A stretch of DNA of 64,000 bases from Micromonospora_G sp044458865 (lineage in GTDB: Bacteria; Actinomycetota; Actinomycetes; Mycobacteriales; Micromonosporaceae): assembly GCF_044458865.1 (NCBI RefSeq), contig NZ_JBITIH010000001.1, forward strand, positions 62,001-126,000, in the 5' to 3' direction. The notes beneath the pieces were generated by a model, which was not told the DNA's origin, did no database searches, and saw only the letters and a list, made by a program, of their open reading frames with translations. The position numbers were made by a program, and so were the translations under genes. This document shows, in pieces, positions 1-7,273 of this stretch (the stretch's first letter is position 1; each line of letters starts with the position of its first letter).

Positions 1-1
1 C

Positions 2-370
2 GTCGCCGACGACACCCAAATCCACACCCACCTCTGCTACAGCGAGTTCGGTGAGGTGATTACCGCGATCGACGCCCTCGACGCGGACGTGACCAGCATC
101 GAAGCGTCCCGCTCGAAAATGGAGGTCCTCGACGACCTCGCCGCGATCGGCTACCACCGAGGCGTCGGACCCGGCGTCTGGGACATCCACTCGCCCCGGG
201 TCCCCACCCACGACGAGGTGGTCGACGCACTACGCGGAGCCGTCGCGGCCGTCCCCGCCCGCCGCCTCTGGGTCAACCCCGACTGCGGCCTCAAAACACG
301 TGGATACCCCGAGGTCGAGGCATCACTGCGGCACCTGGTCGCCGCCGCCACCGAGATCCGCGGGAGCTGA
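2..370 (+). CDS. metE: Cobalamin-independent methionine synthase MetE, C-terminal fragment (cut by window edge)
   Basis: This is the last ~122 residues of 5-methyltetrahydropteroyltriglutamate–homocysteine methyltransferase, which makes methionine by direct methyl transfer without cobalamin. The frame is open from base 2. The visible part carries the family's C-terminal signatures: HTHLCYSEF near the start, then DADVTSIEASRS, and WVNPDCGLKTR close to the end. The His and Cys of the first motif and the Cys of NPDCG belong to the zinc site of the catalytic C-terminal barrel. The stop is TGA at 368–370. The N-terminal ~640 residues lie outside the window. Nothing suggests truncation apart from the edge. 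The gene is the last recognisable housekeeping gene before the disturbed stretch that follows. Confidence 0.93.
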   Translation, partial: VADDTQIHTHLCYSEFGEVITAIDALDADVTSIEASRSKMEVLDDLAAIGYHRGVGPGVWDIHSPRVPTHDEVVDALRGAVAAVPARRLWVNPDCGLKTRGYPEVEASLRHLVAAATEIRGS

Positions 371-613
371 CAACACTGCGCCGGGTGGGCCCTCTCGGGG
401 ACCCACCCGGCTTGACCCGGATACCCGCCCTGTTGCTGGAGACCGACGACGACCGTCACCGCTACCAGGAGGCGCAAGTCCGCCGCGAGCATCGCCTCAC
501 TCTGCGGCTACCGCGACGTCGAGGCGTCCCTGACACGGCCCGGCAAGGCCGCCCTCCTAATAGAAAGTTCGCTCCAACCATCGGCGCGATCCTCAACTCC
601 GATCCCCCAAAAG

Positions 614-928
614 TCAGCACCCCGAAACAGCGGCGGCCGACGTGGTAGCCGCCGCACCAAGTTCCGGCCCGGCGCGGGTGCCCCGGCGACGGGTCAGCCA
701 GAAAAGGCCACCACCGAGGGCGAAGGTGATCAACACGCCGGCGATCCCGGACAGACCGGTGGAGAGGTACGCGTTCTCCACCCCCTTCACGCCGTAGTCG
801 GCGAGCGGGCTGTCGGCGAGTTCGTGGTCCTTGGTCTGCTGCGCCGGGCAGCTTCCGCCGGTGATGTTGTCGTCGGCGTCGAAGGTGCAGCCCGTACGGA
901 GCGAGGAGTCAAGCCCGTCCGGGTGGCA
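614..928 (-). pseudogene. Remnant of PDGLE-domain (CbiN-like) cobalt/nickel ECF transporter component
   Basis: About 104 codons read PDGLD, then a Cys-containing segment, ADSPLADYGVKGVENAYLST, and one membrane helix (GLSGIAGVLITFALGGGLFW) followed by Arg residues. This matches the PDGLE domain of CbiN-like subunits of cobalt/nickel energy-coupling-factor importers. Complete members begin with a cytoplasmic Met and a first transmembrane helix directly before PDGLE. Here the frame upstream of about 928 becomes unrelated, arginine-rich sequence with no helix and no start codon with a ribosome binding site. I therefore read this as a 5'-truncated gene. No CbiM, CbiQ or CbiO gene is nearby, so the rest of the importer has been lost. 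Confidence 0.7.
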
Positions 929-1502
929 TCCGCGATGACGCCCTGGGCCGTCGCGCCGGACAGTGCTCTCGTGCCGCCCGTACCTGTCATCAGGTTCCAC
1001 GGCCAGACCGGGCCGACTACTGATACCGGGTGCGACATCGCCAGCGACGACAAGATGGTTCATCGCCCGCAGTAGGAGGTTGGGGACGGGTGGATCGCCG
1101 GTGAGGTCGTCGGCCGGTGGGGCGAACATCGCCCGTGCTGCCCACATATCCGGAGCTGCGTCCGAATCATCGGCAAATTTGATCGATACCCTTGAAGACG
1201 GGGGCGCAGCGGACAGTGGGGCGAACCGTCCTGGACATCGAAGGAGTTGGACTATAACCCGACAAGCAACCGCGCAGCAGATCGACTCTCTGCCATACCG
1301 GGCTACCTCGTGTTTTTTCGTCCGGACCAGTCCGTCCGCCTTCCGCCCAGGCGGCGTCTCCCAGTGTGTAAGCCTCGGCCCGCACGGTGAGGTGCTGCGG
1401 GCGGGTCTTGGGAGCCGGGCGCCGAGTGGGTGACCAAGTAGCACTGTACCGTCAAGGGCCGACCAGCGCTGACCAGCGTCGATTACTTAGGGTGAGAGTG
1501 AG
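929..1502. other. Stretch without a recognisable gene
   Basis: This 570-bp stretch lies between the broken PDGLE gene and the hydrolase at 1503. Open frames on both strands look like shadows rich in Arg, Pro and Ser and carry no family signature. A T-rich segment near 1295–1330 (CCGGGCTACCTCG followed by a T6 run) resembles one at about 5560–5580 beside the tRNA gene. The 5' flank of the hydrolase (about 1480–1502) contains a purine-rich GAGAGTGAGG, a plausible ribosome binding site. Confidence 0.5.
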
Positions 1503-2273
1503 GTGATGAGGATGAAGGTGATCTTCGTGCACGGCGTACCCGAGACATCCCGGGTCTGGGACGACCTGCGCGCACAGCTCGACGTCGAGTCAATGGCGTT
1601 ACAGCTTCCCGGGTTCGGGGTGCCCGTGCCGGAGGGATTCGTGCCGGACAAGGACGGGTATGTCGCCTGGCTCGTCGACGAGCTGCGGCGCTTCGACGAG
1701 CCGGTGAATCTGGTCGGGCACGACTGGGGCGCGTTGCTGGCGCTGCGGGTGGCGACCTTGGGTGAGGTCGAGTTGCGCAGCTGGGCGGTGGACGTGGCCG
1801 GGGTCTTCCACCCGGACTACGAGTGGCATCCGTACGCGGTGAGCCTGTGGGAGCCGGGTACCGGGGAGCAGGTCCTGGCGGCCCGGCGCGACGCCGCGCC
1901 GGATGACCCGAACGGTTCGATCGCGTTTCAGGTCAGCCTCGGTGTGCCGCTGGAGGCGGCGGTGCGGATGGCAGCGGCGCACGACGAGCTGATGAGCCGC
2001 TGCATTCTTGGCCTATACCGCTCCGCTCGGCCAAACGTAGGCGCCGACTGGGGCGACGCGCTCACTGGGCCGACCGTCGCGCCAGGTTTGGTGCTTACCG
2101 CCACGGCGGACGCGGTCGAGAACGAGCAGTGGTCCCGGGAGGTGGCCGACCGGCTGGACGCGCGGGTGGAGCGGCTCGATGGTATGGGGCACTGGTGGAT
2201 GTTCGACCGGTCCGGGCGGGTCGCGGACGTACTGCGCGACTTCTGGCGCTCGGTCGACGGGCGGACGCAATAA
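1503..2273 (+). CDS. Alpha/beta hydrolase, epoxide hydrolase / haloalkane dehalogenase type
   Basis: A 256-residue single-domain alpha/beta-hydrolase. The oxyanion-hole motif HGVPETS (the usual HG-x-P) is near residue 11. The nucleophile elbow is GHDWGA (around residue 77), with Asp rather than Ser at the nucleophile position, as in epoxide hydrolases and haloalkane dehalogenases. The C-terminal GMGHWWMF supplies the catalytic His. Cap-domain residues for a particular substrate cannot be read, so the substrate is unknown. Starts are possible at GTG 1503, ATG 1506 and ATG 1512; GAGAGTGAGG just upstream fits 1506 or 1512 best. It stands alone, with decayed DNA on both sides. A general esterase role is less likely because of the Asp nucleophile. 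Confidence 0.82.
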   Translation: MMRMKVIFVHGVPETSRVWDDLRAQLDVESMALQLPGFGVPVPEGFVPDKDGYVAWLVDELRRFDEPVNLVGHDWGALLALRVATLGEVELRSWAVDVAGVFHPDYEWHPYAVSLWEPGTGEQVLAARRDAAPDDPNGSIAFQVSLGVPLEAAVRMAAAHDELMSRCILGLYRSARPNVGADWGDALTGPTVAPGLVLTATADAVENEQWSREVADRLDARVERLDGMGHWWMFDRSGRVADVLRDFWRSVDGRTQ

Positions 2274-2293
2274 GAACGTGACGCGGGGATGTG

Positions 2294-2422
2294 CTCCGCA
2301 ACCCGAACACGGTCCGTAGCTACGCGACCGGCGTCGGAAAGACCGCCGAGCGCATCGGTGAGGCCCGCCCGTTGGGGTCGGTCGCGGACGAACAGATCGG
2401 CGAGGCCCTGGAACCGCTGTGG
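2294..2422 (+). pseudogene. Tyrosine recombinase (integrase) fragment
   Basis: About 43 codons read RNPNTVRSYATG, then GKTAERIGEARPLGSVADEQ and IGEALEPLW. This resembles the N-terminal core-binding (SAM-like) domain of actinobacterial tyrosine recombinases, where NPNT.R.YA opens the first helix. There is no catalytic domain, and the frame turns into unrelated sequence right after LW. It abuts transposase remnants at 2436 and 2519. The assignment rests on a short match and is uncertain. Confidence 0.45.
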
Positions 2423-2435
2423 GCACGGCGGCGGC

Positions 2436-2513
2436 CAATCGTTCTTCGCCACCATCAAAGCCGAGCTACTCGACCGGCGGGCCTGGCCCACCCGCGACGC
2501 CGCCCGTGCGGTG
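2436..2513 (+). pseudogene. IS3-family transposase (OrfB) fragment
   Basis: Twenty-six codons in another frame read QSFFATIKAELLDRRAWPTR followed by DAARAV. This is the conserved stretch of the IS3 OrfB integrase core (usual form ESFFATLK.ELL..R.W.TR..AR.AVF.Y), which contains the last acidic residue of the DDE triad; here the equivalent Glu of the usual ESF is Gln. Neither end continues into transposase sequence and no terminal inverted repeats are visible. Confidence 0.65.
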
Positions 2514-2518
2514 AGCGG

Positions 2519-2674
2519 GACTACGACTCGGCGTGGATCACCATCAGCCCACCGGCCGGCGAGGCCGGCGACTGCCACAGCCTGCTCGTGCGCCGCCGGA
2601 TCAGCGACGGCGAGCTGGCCTTCTACCGCTGCTGGACACCCACACCGGTGCCGTTGCGGGCGATCATCGGTGTG
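2519..2674 (+). pseudogene. IS701/IS4-like DDE transposase fragment
   Basis: About 52 codons in the frame of the 2294 fragment contain YDSAWITI, then HSLLVRRRISDGELAFYRCW and TPTPVPLRAIIGV. This is characteristic of the IS701-type transposases abundant in actinomycetes (usual form LLIRR.ISDGELAFYRC.SP.PV.L..LV.V). The following TRW.IEE core is missing because sequence identity ends near the stop codon of the leftward permease gene. It is only a remnant. Confidence 0.65.
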
Positions 2675-3470
2675 CGTCGGTGCGTCGCAGCCGTAACCAG
2701 CCGAGCAGCGCGACGCCTATGCCCCAGGCAAGGAGGACCGCGACCGAGGAGGTCATTGTCATCCCTGGCACTTGCCGCGTGATGATGAATATCGTGCCGG
2801 AGCCGGGCAGGATCTCAGCTATCGCGGAGGTGAACGTGCCGAATTGCCGTAGCACCTGCGGAAGGACGAGCATCAGGAGAAACATGGTGACCAGTGCCCC
2901 GGCTGTGTTGCGCAGCACGAAACCGATCCCGGCCCCGATCGTCGCTCCAGCAGCGAAAACGGCAGCGACCGTGCCGACGAAAGCCGGAAACTCGTTGAGC
3001 TGCAGGGTGAGCGCGGAACTGGCGGTCATGAACGCGGTCAGTGCCGCCATCACGGCGAGCACCACTCCGGCCCCTGTGGCGGTCGCGACGGTCACGAGCG
3101 AGCGGGCGAGGAACAGGACCGTTCGGCGCGGCGTCCACTGCAACGCTGGCACGATGCCACCGGTGGCGTAGTCAGCGGTCACCGTGATTGCCGCGAGGCT
3201 CAAGAGGGCGAACTGTGCTGGCAGGGCAATGAAGCGGACCTCTGTCCACGCCGACTGGCTGGGCAATTCCGCCGGGCGGGCCGCGGACTCGAAACCGGCA
3301 ATAGTGCCAAGAGCCAGCATCACGAATGCCGCTGCGGCAAGGAACCACCAGGTGGCTTTGACGCTCCACAGCCGGGCCCACTCGGCCGCACACGTTCTGG
3401 CGAAAATCCGTCCGATGGAGACGTTGGGGCGCAAGTCATCGCGGTCGGAGACGATCGTGGTGGCCGTCAT
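2664..3470 (-). CDS. ABC-2 type transporter permease
   Basis: A 268-residue membrane protein with about six hydrophobic segments: near residues 40–62, 80–102, 128–152, 165–188, 195–215 and 236–258. This is the ABC-2 permease layout. It has a charged cytoplasmic N-terminus and a short basic C-terminal tail. Its ATG overlaps the stop of the ATPase gene (ATGA, 4 bp), so the two are translationally coupled and form one exporter. The substrate is unknown; single ATPase plus ABC-2 permease pairs often handle peptides, lantibiotics or drugs. The gene runs convergently into the transposase scraps. Its base composition looks less GC-rich than the housekeeping genes to the right, which suggests transfer. 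Confidence 0.85.
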   Translation of the reverse strand: MTATTIVSDRDDLRPNVSIGRIFARTCAAEWARLWSVKATWWFLAAAAFVMLALGTIAGFESAARPAELPSQSAWTEVRFIALPAQFALLSLAAITVTADYATGGIVPALQWTPRRTVLFLARSLVTVATATGAGVVLAVMAALTAFMTASSALTLQLNEFPAFVGTVAAVFAAGATIGAGIGFVLRNTAGALVTMFLLMLVLPQVLRQFGTFTSAIAEILPGSGTIFIITRQVPGMTMTSSVAVLLAWGIGVALLGWLRLRRTDAHR

Positions 3471-4381
3471 GGCGTTTCCTTAAGGCTGTGGTGTTCCACG
3501 CTGCCGTTGGTCAACTCGAGGTAGGCGTCTTCGAGGGATTGGTGAACTTCGGACAGGTGGTGCACGGCGACATTCAAGGTGTGCGCCAGATTGCCAACGT
3601 CCTCGGCGGTGCTGTTGCCGACCTTCAGTTCATGTGGGTCAACGCGTTCGACGGTCAGGCCCTGCTCGGTTAGCCGGCTGGACAAGAGGTCCGGCTGTGG
3701 GGTGCGGACACGCACCTGGCGGTTTCCCAGCCCGTTCAGGATGTCCTGCGTCGTCGCGTCCGCGATCAGGCGGCCGCGGCCGATGACCAGCAAGCGATCA
3801 GCGGTCTGCTGTATCTCGCTCATCAGATGACTGGACACCAATACGGTGCGGCCTTCGTCGGCGAGCTGGCGCAGCAGGTCGCGGATCCACAGGACACCGT
3901 CGAGGTCTAAGCCGTTGATGGGTTCGTCGAACAGCAGGACCCGTGGCTCGCCGAGTAGTGCGGCGGCGATGCCGAGCCGCTGGCGCATTCCTAACGAGTA
4001 CCCTCTGATGGGTCTGCCAGAAGCACCGGTGAGCCCGGCCTGTTCGATGACCTGTTGCACCCGGCGCATCGCAATGCCGTTGGTCTTGGCCGCGATGCGC
4101 AAGTGGCTGCGCCCGGTCCGTCCCGGGTGCATGAAGCTGGGATCAAGGAGCGCGCCGGCTTCCCGCAGCGGTTCGGCGAAGGTCGCGAACGGTCTTCCGT
4201 TGATGAGCGCCTGCCCCGAGGTGGGCCGGTCGAGGCCAAGCATCATCCGCATCGTCGTGGACTTGCCGGCACCGTTCGGGCCGAGGAATCCGGTCACCTT
4301 TCCGGGTTCCACGTCGAAGCTCAGGTCGTCGACAGCCAGGATGCTGCCGTAGCGTTTGGTCAGTCCCCGGACCTCAATCAT
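3467..4381 (-). CDS. ABC transporter ATP-binding protein (ABC-2 exporter)
   Basis: A 304-residue ATPase that energises the downstream permease. It shows Walker A GPNGAGKST near residue 39, an ABC signature SLGMRQR, Walker B RVLLFDEPINGLD and the H-loop SSHLMSE. The C-terminal ~80 residues form the variable tail common in bacteriocin/multidrug ATPases. I chose ATG 4381 (MIEVRGLTKRYG) rather than upstream frame extension because family members start there. It overlaps the 3' end of the XRE regulator gene by 8 bp. Gene order DUF2975–XRE–ATPase–permease with overlaps at every junction indicates a single operon. Confidence 0.9.
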   Translation of the reverse strand: MIEVRGLTKRYGSILAVDDLSFDVEPGKVTGFLGPNGAGKSTTMRMMLGLDRPTSGQALINGRPFATFAEPLREAGALLDPSFMHPGRTGRSHLRIAAKTNGIAMRRVQQVIEQAGLTGASGRPIRGYSLGMRQRLGIAAALLGEPRVLLFDEPINGLDLDGVLWIRDLLRQLADEGRTVLVSSHLMSEIQQTADRLLVIGRGRLIADATTQDILNGLGNRQVRVRTPQPDLLSSRLTEQGLTVERVDPHELKVGNSTAEDVGNLAHTLNVAVHHLSEVHQSLEDAYLELTNGSVEHHSLKETP

Positions 4382-4589
4382 CGCTGTCTCTTTCCCAGCG
4401 CAGCAGGTCTCCCGGCTGGCATTCGAGGGCTTCGCATAGTGCTTCCAAAGTGGTGAAACGCACCGCCTTGGCACGGCCATTCTTGAGGACGGCTAGATTG
4501 GCGGGAGTGATTCCGATGAGGTCGGCTAGCCCGCTGACGGAGATCTTGCGTTTGGCCATCATGACATCGATATCGACGATGATGGGCAT
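4374..4589 (-). CDS. Small XRE-family helix-turn-helix regulator (YozG type)
   Basis: A 71-residue protein that is almost entirely one Cro/CI-type helix-turn-helix (ISVSGLADLIGITPANLAVL forms helices 2–3), ending in CQPGDLLRWE, the usual ending of YozG-like regulators. Such proteins are commonly encoded next to DUF2975 membrane proteins, as here. It probably represses this operon. A short palindrome in the predicted promoter (CTATTCGATAG, 5122–5132) is a candidate binding site. The ATG overlaps the stop of the DUF2975 gene (TGATG). Confidence 0.88.
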   Translation of the reverse strand: MPIIVDIDVMMAKRKISVSGLADLIGITPANLAVLKNGRAKAVRFTTLEALCEALECQPGDLLRWERDSDD

Positions 4590-5083
4590 CAGACCACCTC
4601 ATCGAGTTCGGCCTCAAGGTGCGCGGCCTGAGCGTCGCGGGCGACGGCTTGGGCCAGGAGCATCCGCAGCACGAGCACGATGAGAGCAGCGCCGAGGATC
4701 GCCACGACGACTCCGCCCATGATGAGGAGCATTCCAGGGGTGTCACCCTCGCCGGGGGCCAGGATGATCACGAGGGCCGCCGCCAGGACAGCGGCTGCCA
4801 GGATCGCGCCAATCACGATGTCGACATAGCGGAAAGCCGCGTGGGAGAACACGGTTCCCCGTTTCACCATGGTCACGAGGCGCCAAACACAGACCAGGAT
4901 GACCTGAAAGGTCAGTAGGCCAAGGATCACGATGGCGATCACGACATAGGGACTGTTCCCGGCTGCGAGGCCTTCGTCAAGCTGCACCGCATTGGAGGCC
5001 ACCATCACGACTTGCAGGTAAAGCGAACCGGTGAGGAGCGCCACGATGACGGCCCGCAGCGCGAGCACCGTCAGCTTTCCCAT
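4589..5083 (-). CDS. DUF2975 membrane protein
   Basis: A 164-residue protein with four predicted transmembrane helices (near 8–28, 45–70, 85–112 and 118–142), matching the size and topology of DUF2975. The C-terminus is acidic. It is the first gene of the operon. AAGGAGAG just upstream of ATG 5083 is a strong ribosome binding site. DUF2975 proteins of unknown function are typically followed by a YozG-type XRE protein; a role as membrane-bound partner or sensor for that regulator is inference. Confidence 0.8.
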   Translation of the reverse strand: MGKLTVLALRAVIVALLTGSLYLQVVMVASNAVQLDEGLAAGNSPYVVIAIVILGLLTFQVILVCVWRLVTMVKRGTVFSHAAFRYVDIVIGAILAAAVLAAALVIILAPGEGDTPGMLLIMGGVVVAILGAALIVLVLRMLLAQAVARDAQAAHLEAELDEVV

Positions 5084-5112
5084 CGTCTCTCCTTCGATCG
5101 AACCACGATGGA

Positions 5113-5141
5113 AATCTACCGCTATTCGATAGGCATGGCAA
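5113..5141 (-). promoter_or_regulatory. Promoter of the DUF2975–XRE–ABC operon, with possible operator
   Basis: On the minus strand a -35 TTGCCA (5136–5141) is followed by exactly 17 bp and a -10 TAGATT (5113–5118), about 30 bp upstream of ATG 5083. The spacer contains the small inverted repeat CTAT-TCG-ATAG (5122–5132), well placed for autoregulation by the XRE protein. Confidence 0.6.
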
Positions 5142-5610
5142 CTCTCTCAGCGAGCGGGCGAGCCCGCTGCGAAAGCTGGAGTAGAACGACAGCACCCCGC
5201 GCGCCCGGGTCAAGGTGACCGCCGTCACAGTCAAGGCCGAGAACCGCACCCGTCCACTCCGCCATCCACAGAGACACGAAAATCCACATTCGGCGTCAAA
5301 CCGGTCAGAGCACTCTGGGGGTCGACCGCCAGCACGGGCATGCCCCGCCGCAGCACATGACGCCGATGGCACCAAGGCCCACCCCACCCAAGAACCGCCA
5401 TGAGCGTCGATATTTACAGTCCGATCAACACAACCAAAGGATCGATGCTCGCCCGACCAGGACCCGAGGGATGCGCGGAACACGGCCACCCGAACATCGG
5501 AAGATACTAATCTTTACCTCGGTAGCAAATGCGAGAACGATCCACGTCCCGCTATCCCGGGTTGCCTCGGTTTTTTCGTGTGCCCGGACTGTGCCCGGAA
5601 TGAAAATCAA
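5142..5610. other. Stretch without a recognisable gene
   Basis: This 470-bp stretch lies between the DUF2975 operon promoter and the tRNA terminator. No open frame shows a family signature. Around 5555–5600 there is a T-rich tract followed by a direct repeat of TGCCCGG (GTGCCCGGACTGTGCCCGG), the kind of sequence seen near integration sites beside actinomycete tRNA genes, but no copy of the tRNA 3' end is visible. Confidence 0.4.
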
Positions 5611-5642
5611 GAACCCGCCCCCAGAAATTCGGGGACGGGCTC
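5611..5642 (-). terminator. Intrinsic terminator of the tRNA gene
   Basis: Reading leftward, GAGCCCGTCCCC pairs with a C/G-rich partner (12 positions, one G·T wobble and one mismatch) and is followed by the T-rich TTGATTTTCATT. It sits 20 bp after the 3' end of the tRNA gene. Confidence 0.65.
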
Positions 5643-5661
5643 TGACCTGCACTTTCCTTTG

Positions 5662-5735
5662 TAGCGGGGACAGGATTTGAACCTGCGACCTCTGGGTTAT
5701 GAGCCCAGCGAGCTACCGAGCTGCTCCACCCCGCG
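5662..5735 (-). tRNA. Initiator tRNA-fMet (anticodon CAT)
   Basis: A full cloverleaf reads leftward from CGCGGGG at 5735. The anticodon stem is CTGGG/CCCAG around a CTCATAA loop. Its three consecutive G:C pairs next to the loop mark an initiator tRNA, as does the unpaired first base (C1 opposite T72). The T loop is GGTTCAAATCC and the discriminator is A at 5662. CCA is not encoded: the next genomic bases are CAA. Actinobacterial initiator tRNAs share this sequence pattern. Confidence 0.95.
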
Positions 5736-5866
5736 TCGGCAACAGGTAGAACCTTAGCGCACCCGTTCGACCACACCCGCACGGGGTCACCCGCCCCGGT
5801 TGCTTGCCGTGGATCCAGATCGGACAGAGGCTTGGGACAGGCGACGACGGGAGCCGTACCGCGCCG

Positions 5867-6661
5867 TCAGGGGCCGGCGAGTTGGTTGCCGGGGGTGACG
5901 CTGGCGGCGACCACCTCGGTCTCGCCGGCGATGGCGCGTACAAGCCGAGCCCGTCCGACGGTGGGTACGAGGCGGCCGGCTCGCCAGGCCACGCCGAGTC
6001 CGGCGGCCAGTACGAGGAACGCGCCGAGGGTCTGCAACAGGCCGGCGAACATCCCGGCGATCCCGACCAGCGGGGCGGCGAACATCAGCAACCACCCGTC
6101 GGAGTAGCTGAAAACGCCGGAGTGCAGCACCGCCCAGCCGGCCAACAGCCAGCCGAGTGTGTAGAGGCTGGCGCCGGTCAGGGCGAACGCACGTCCGGCT
6201 CCGCCGTACACCGTGGTGCCTTCGGGCAGCCCGGCAAAGGGCAGCATCAGCATCGCCCCGGCCAGGGCCGCCAGCAGCCCGGCCGTCGCGGTCCCCCGGC
6301 TGCGTGCGGTGACCAGCAGTCCGGTGACTGCCATCAGTGCCAGCAGGCCGAGCCAGATCGCGATCGCCCATAGCACCAGGGGGAACGAACGGCCGTCGGC
6401 CGAGACCGGAGCGGGACCGTCGCCGATGAGCGTGACGATGCCGTACAGGAGGGCTGATCCTGGCAGGATCCAGACCGCGCCTCGGGCGAACCGGCGCAGG
6501 GTCCAGGCCCAGGAGGTGTCGGTTGCCGGTTCCGGCTCGGACCCTTCCTCGAAGAAGGGCAGCAGGTGGAATCCGCCGGATGGCCGGGCCGGCTGGGCCG
6601 ATGGCCGGGGTACGGGCGAAGAGCCTTTCACCGGTCGCTTGGGCTTCATCGCGTGGCTCAT
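5867..6661 (-). CDS. Polytopic membrane protein of unknown function
   Basis: A 264-residue protein. The first ~45 residues are Pro/Arg-rich and cytoplasmic (KRPVKGSSPVPRPSAQPARP). They are followed by five or six hydrophobic segments, near residues 62–82, 96–118, 125–145, 155–178, 185–205 and 208–228. There is no catalytic motif. ATG 6661 is preceded by GAGGTG; a second ATG lies four codons in. It stands alone between the tRNA gene and the ArsR operon, leftward. I do not recognise the family. Confidence 0.72.
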   Translation of the reverse strand: MSHAMKPKRPVKGSSPVPRPSAQPARPSGGFHLLPFFEEGSEPEPATDTSWAWTLRRFARGAVWILPGSALLYGIVTLIGDGPAPVSADGRSFPLVLWAIAIWLGLLALMAVTGLLVTARSRGTATAGLLAALAGAMLMLPFAGLPEGTTVYGGAGRAFALTGASLYTLGWLLAGWAVLHSGVFSYSDGWLLMFAAPLVGIAGMFAGLLQTLGAFLVLAAGLGVAWRAGRLVPTVGRARLVRAIAGETEVVAASVTPGNQLAGP

Positions 6662-6860
6662 GCGTCACCTCGCTCCACTCGCCGGACTTCGTGTCAAGGT
6701 TCCGCACGAACGCTCGGCCTACTGGTCACCGCTCGGCTCTAGCCCGATCGTGGCAAAGCCGAGTGGGGCGGCGCCGGGCTTCGCGTTTTTCCGTACGACC
6801 GGCACGACCGCGACCGGCGCCGCCACGTTCGGCAGGGTCAGCCGGGACCGGCACGTCTGG

Positions 6861-6903
6861 TTGACAAAGTCGTAGGCGGGACAATACTTAAGCGAGTGCT
6901 TAA
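6861..6903 (+). promoter_or_regulatory. Promoter and ArsR-type operator overlapping the arsR-like start codon
   Basis: TTGACA (6861–6866), 16 bp, then AATACT (6883–6888) form a promoter whose start point would fall at or next to GTG 6896, so the mRNA is probably leaderless. A perfect inverted repeat TTAAGC-N4-GCTTAA (6888–6903) straddles the start codon. Such TTAAGC/GCTTAA-type repeats are typical ArsR-family operators, so binding would block transcription initiation and produce autorepression. Confidence 0.72.
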
Positions 6904-7273
6904 CCAACTCGATCGGCAGCTCGACCTGATGTTCCACGCGCTCGCGGATCCGAGCCGCCGCAGCATGGTGGAGCGGTTGAGCCGAGGGCCGGCATCGGTG
7001 AGCGAACTCGCCCGGCCGCTCACCATGTCGCTGCCGGCGGTGGTGCAGCACCTCCGGGTGCTGGAAGCCAGCGGGCTCGTCCGGTCGGAGAAGGTCGGGC
7101 GGGTGCGGACCTGCCGCATCGAACCCGCGGCGTTCAGCCAGTTCGAGCAGTGGATCACCGATCGGCGCAGAGGCTGGGAACGGCGCCTCGACCGACTGGG
7201 CGACTACCTCGCCGAGCATCCCGACGAGCCGGACGAACATTCCGCAAAGCCATCAGACAGGAGCGGACCATGA
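6896..7273 (+). CDS. ArsR-family transcriptional repressor
   Basis: A 125-residue winged-helix regulator. It begins with FHALADPSRRSMVERLSRGP, the opening helix-1/2 signature of the ArsR subgroup paired with SRPBCC/AHSA1 proteins, and continues with SVSELARPLTMSLPAVVQHL (recognition helix) and the wing VRSEKVGRVRTCRI. It lacks the ELCVCD-type metal-binding Cys pair, so it probably does not sense metals. GTG 6896 is fixed by the promoter geometry. Its stop overlaps the ATG of the SRPBCC gene (ATGA). This two-gene arrangement (regulator plus START-like protein) is widespread in actinobacteria. Confidence 0.92.
   Translation: MLNQLDRQLDLMFHALADPSRRSMVERLSRGPASVSELARPLTMSLPAVVQHLRVLEASGLVRSEKVGRVRTCRIEPAAFSQFEQWITDRRRGWERRLDRLGDYLAEHPDEPDEHSAKPSDRSGP

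Noticed and set aside
14..370. Cobalamin-dependent enzyme or uroporphyrinogen decarboxylase for the first gene
   Set aside because: The WVNPDCGLKTR and HTHLCYSEF motifs are specific to MetE-type enzymes.
4374..5083. Toxin–antitoxin module (XRE plus membrane protein)
   Set aside because: The DUF2975 protein is four-pass and the pair is the usual DUF2975–YozG arrangement linked to an ABC exporter. Nothing indicates a toxin.
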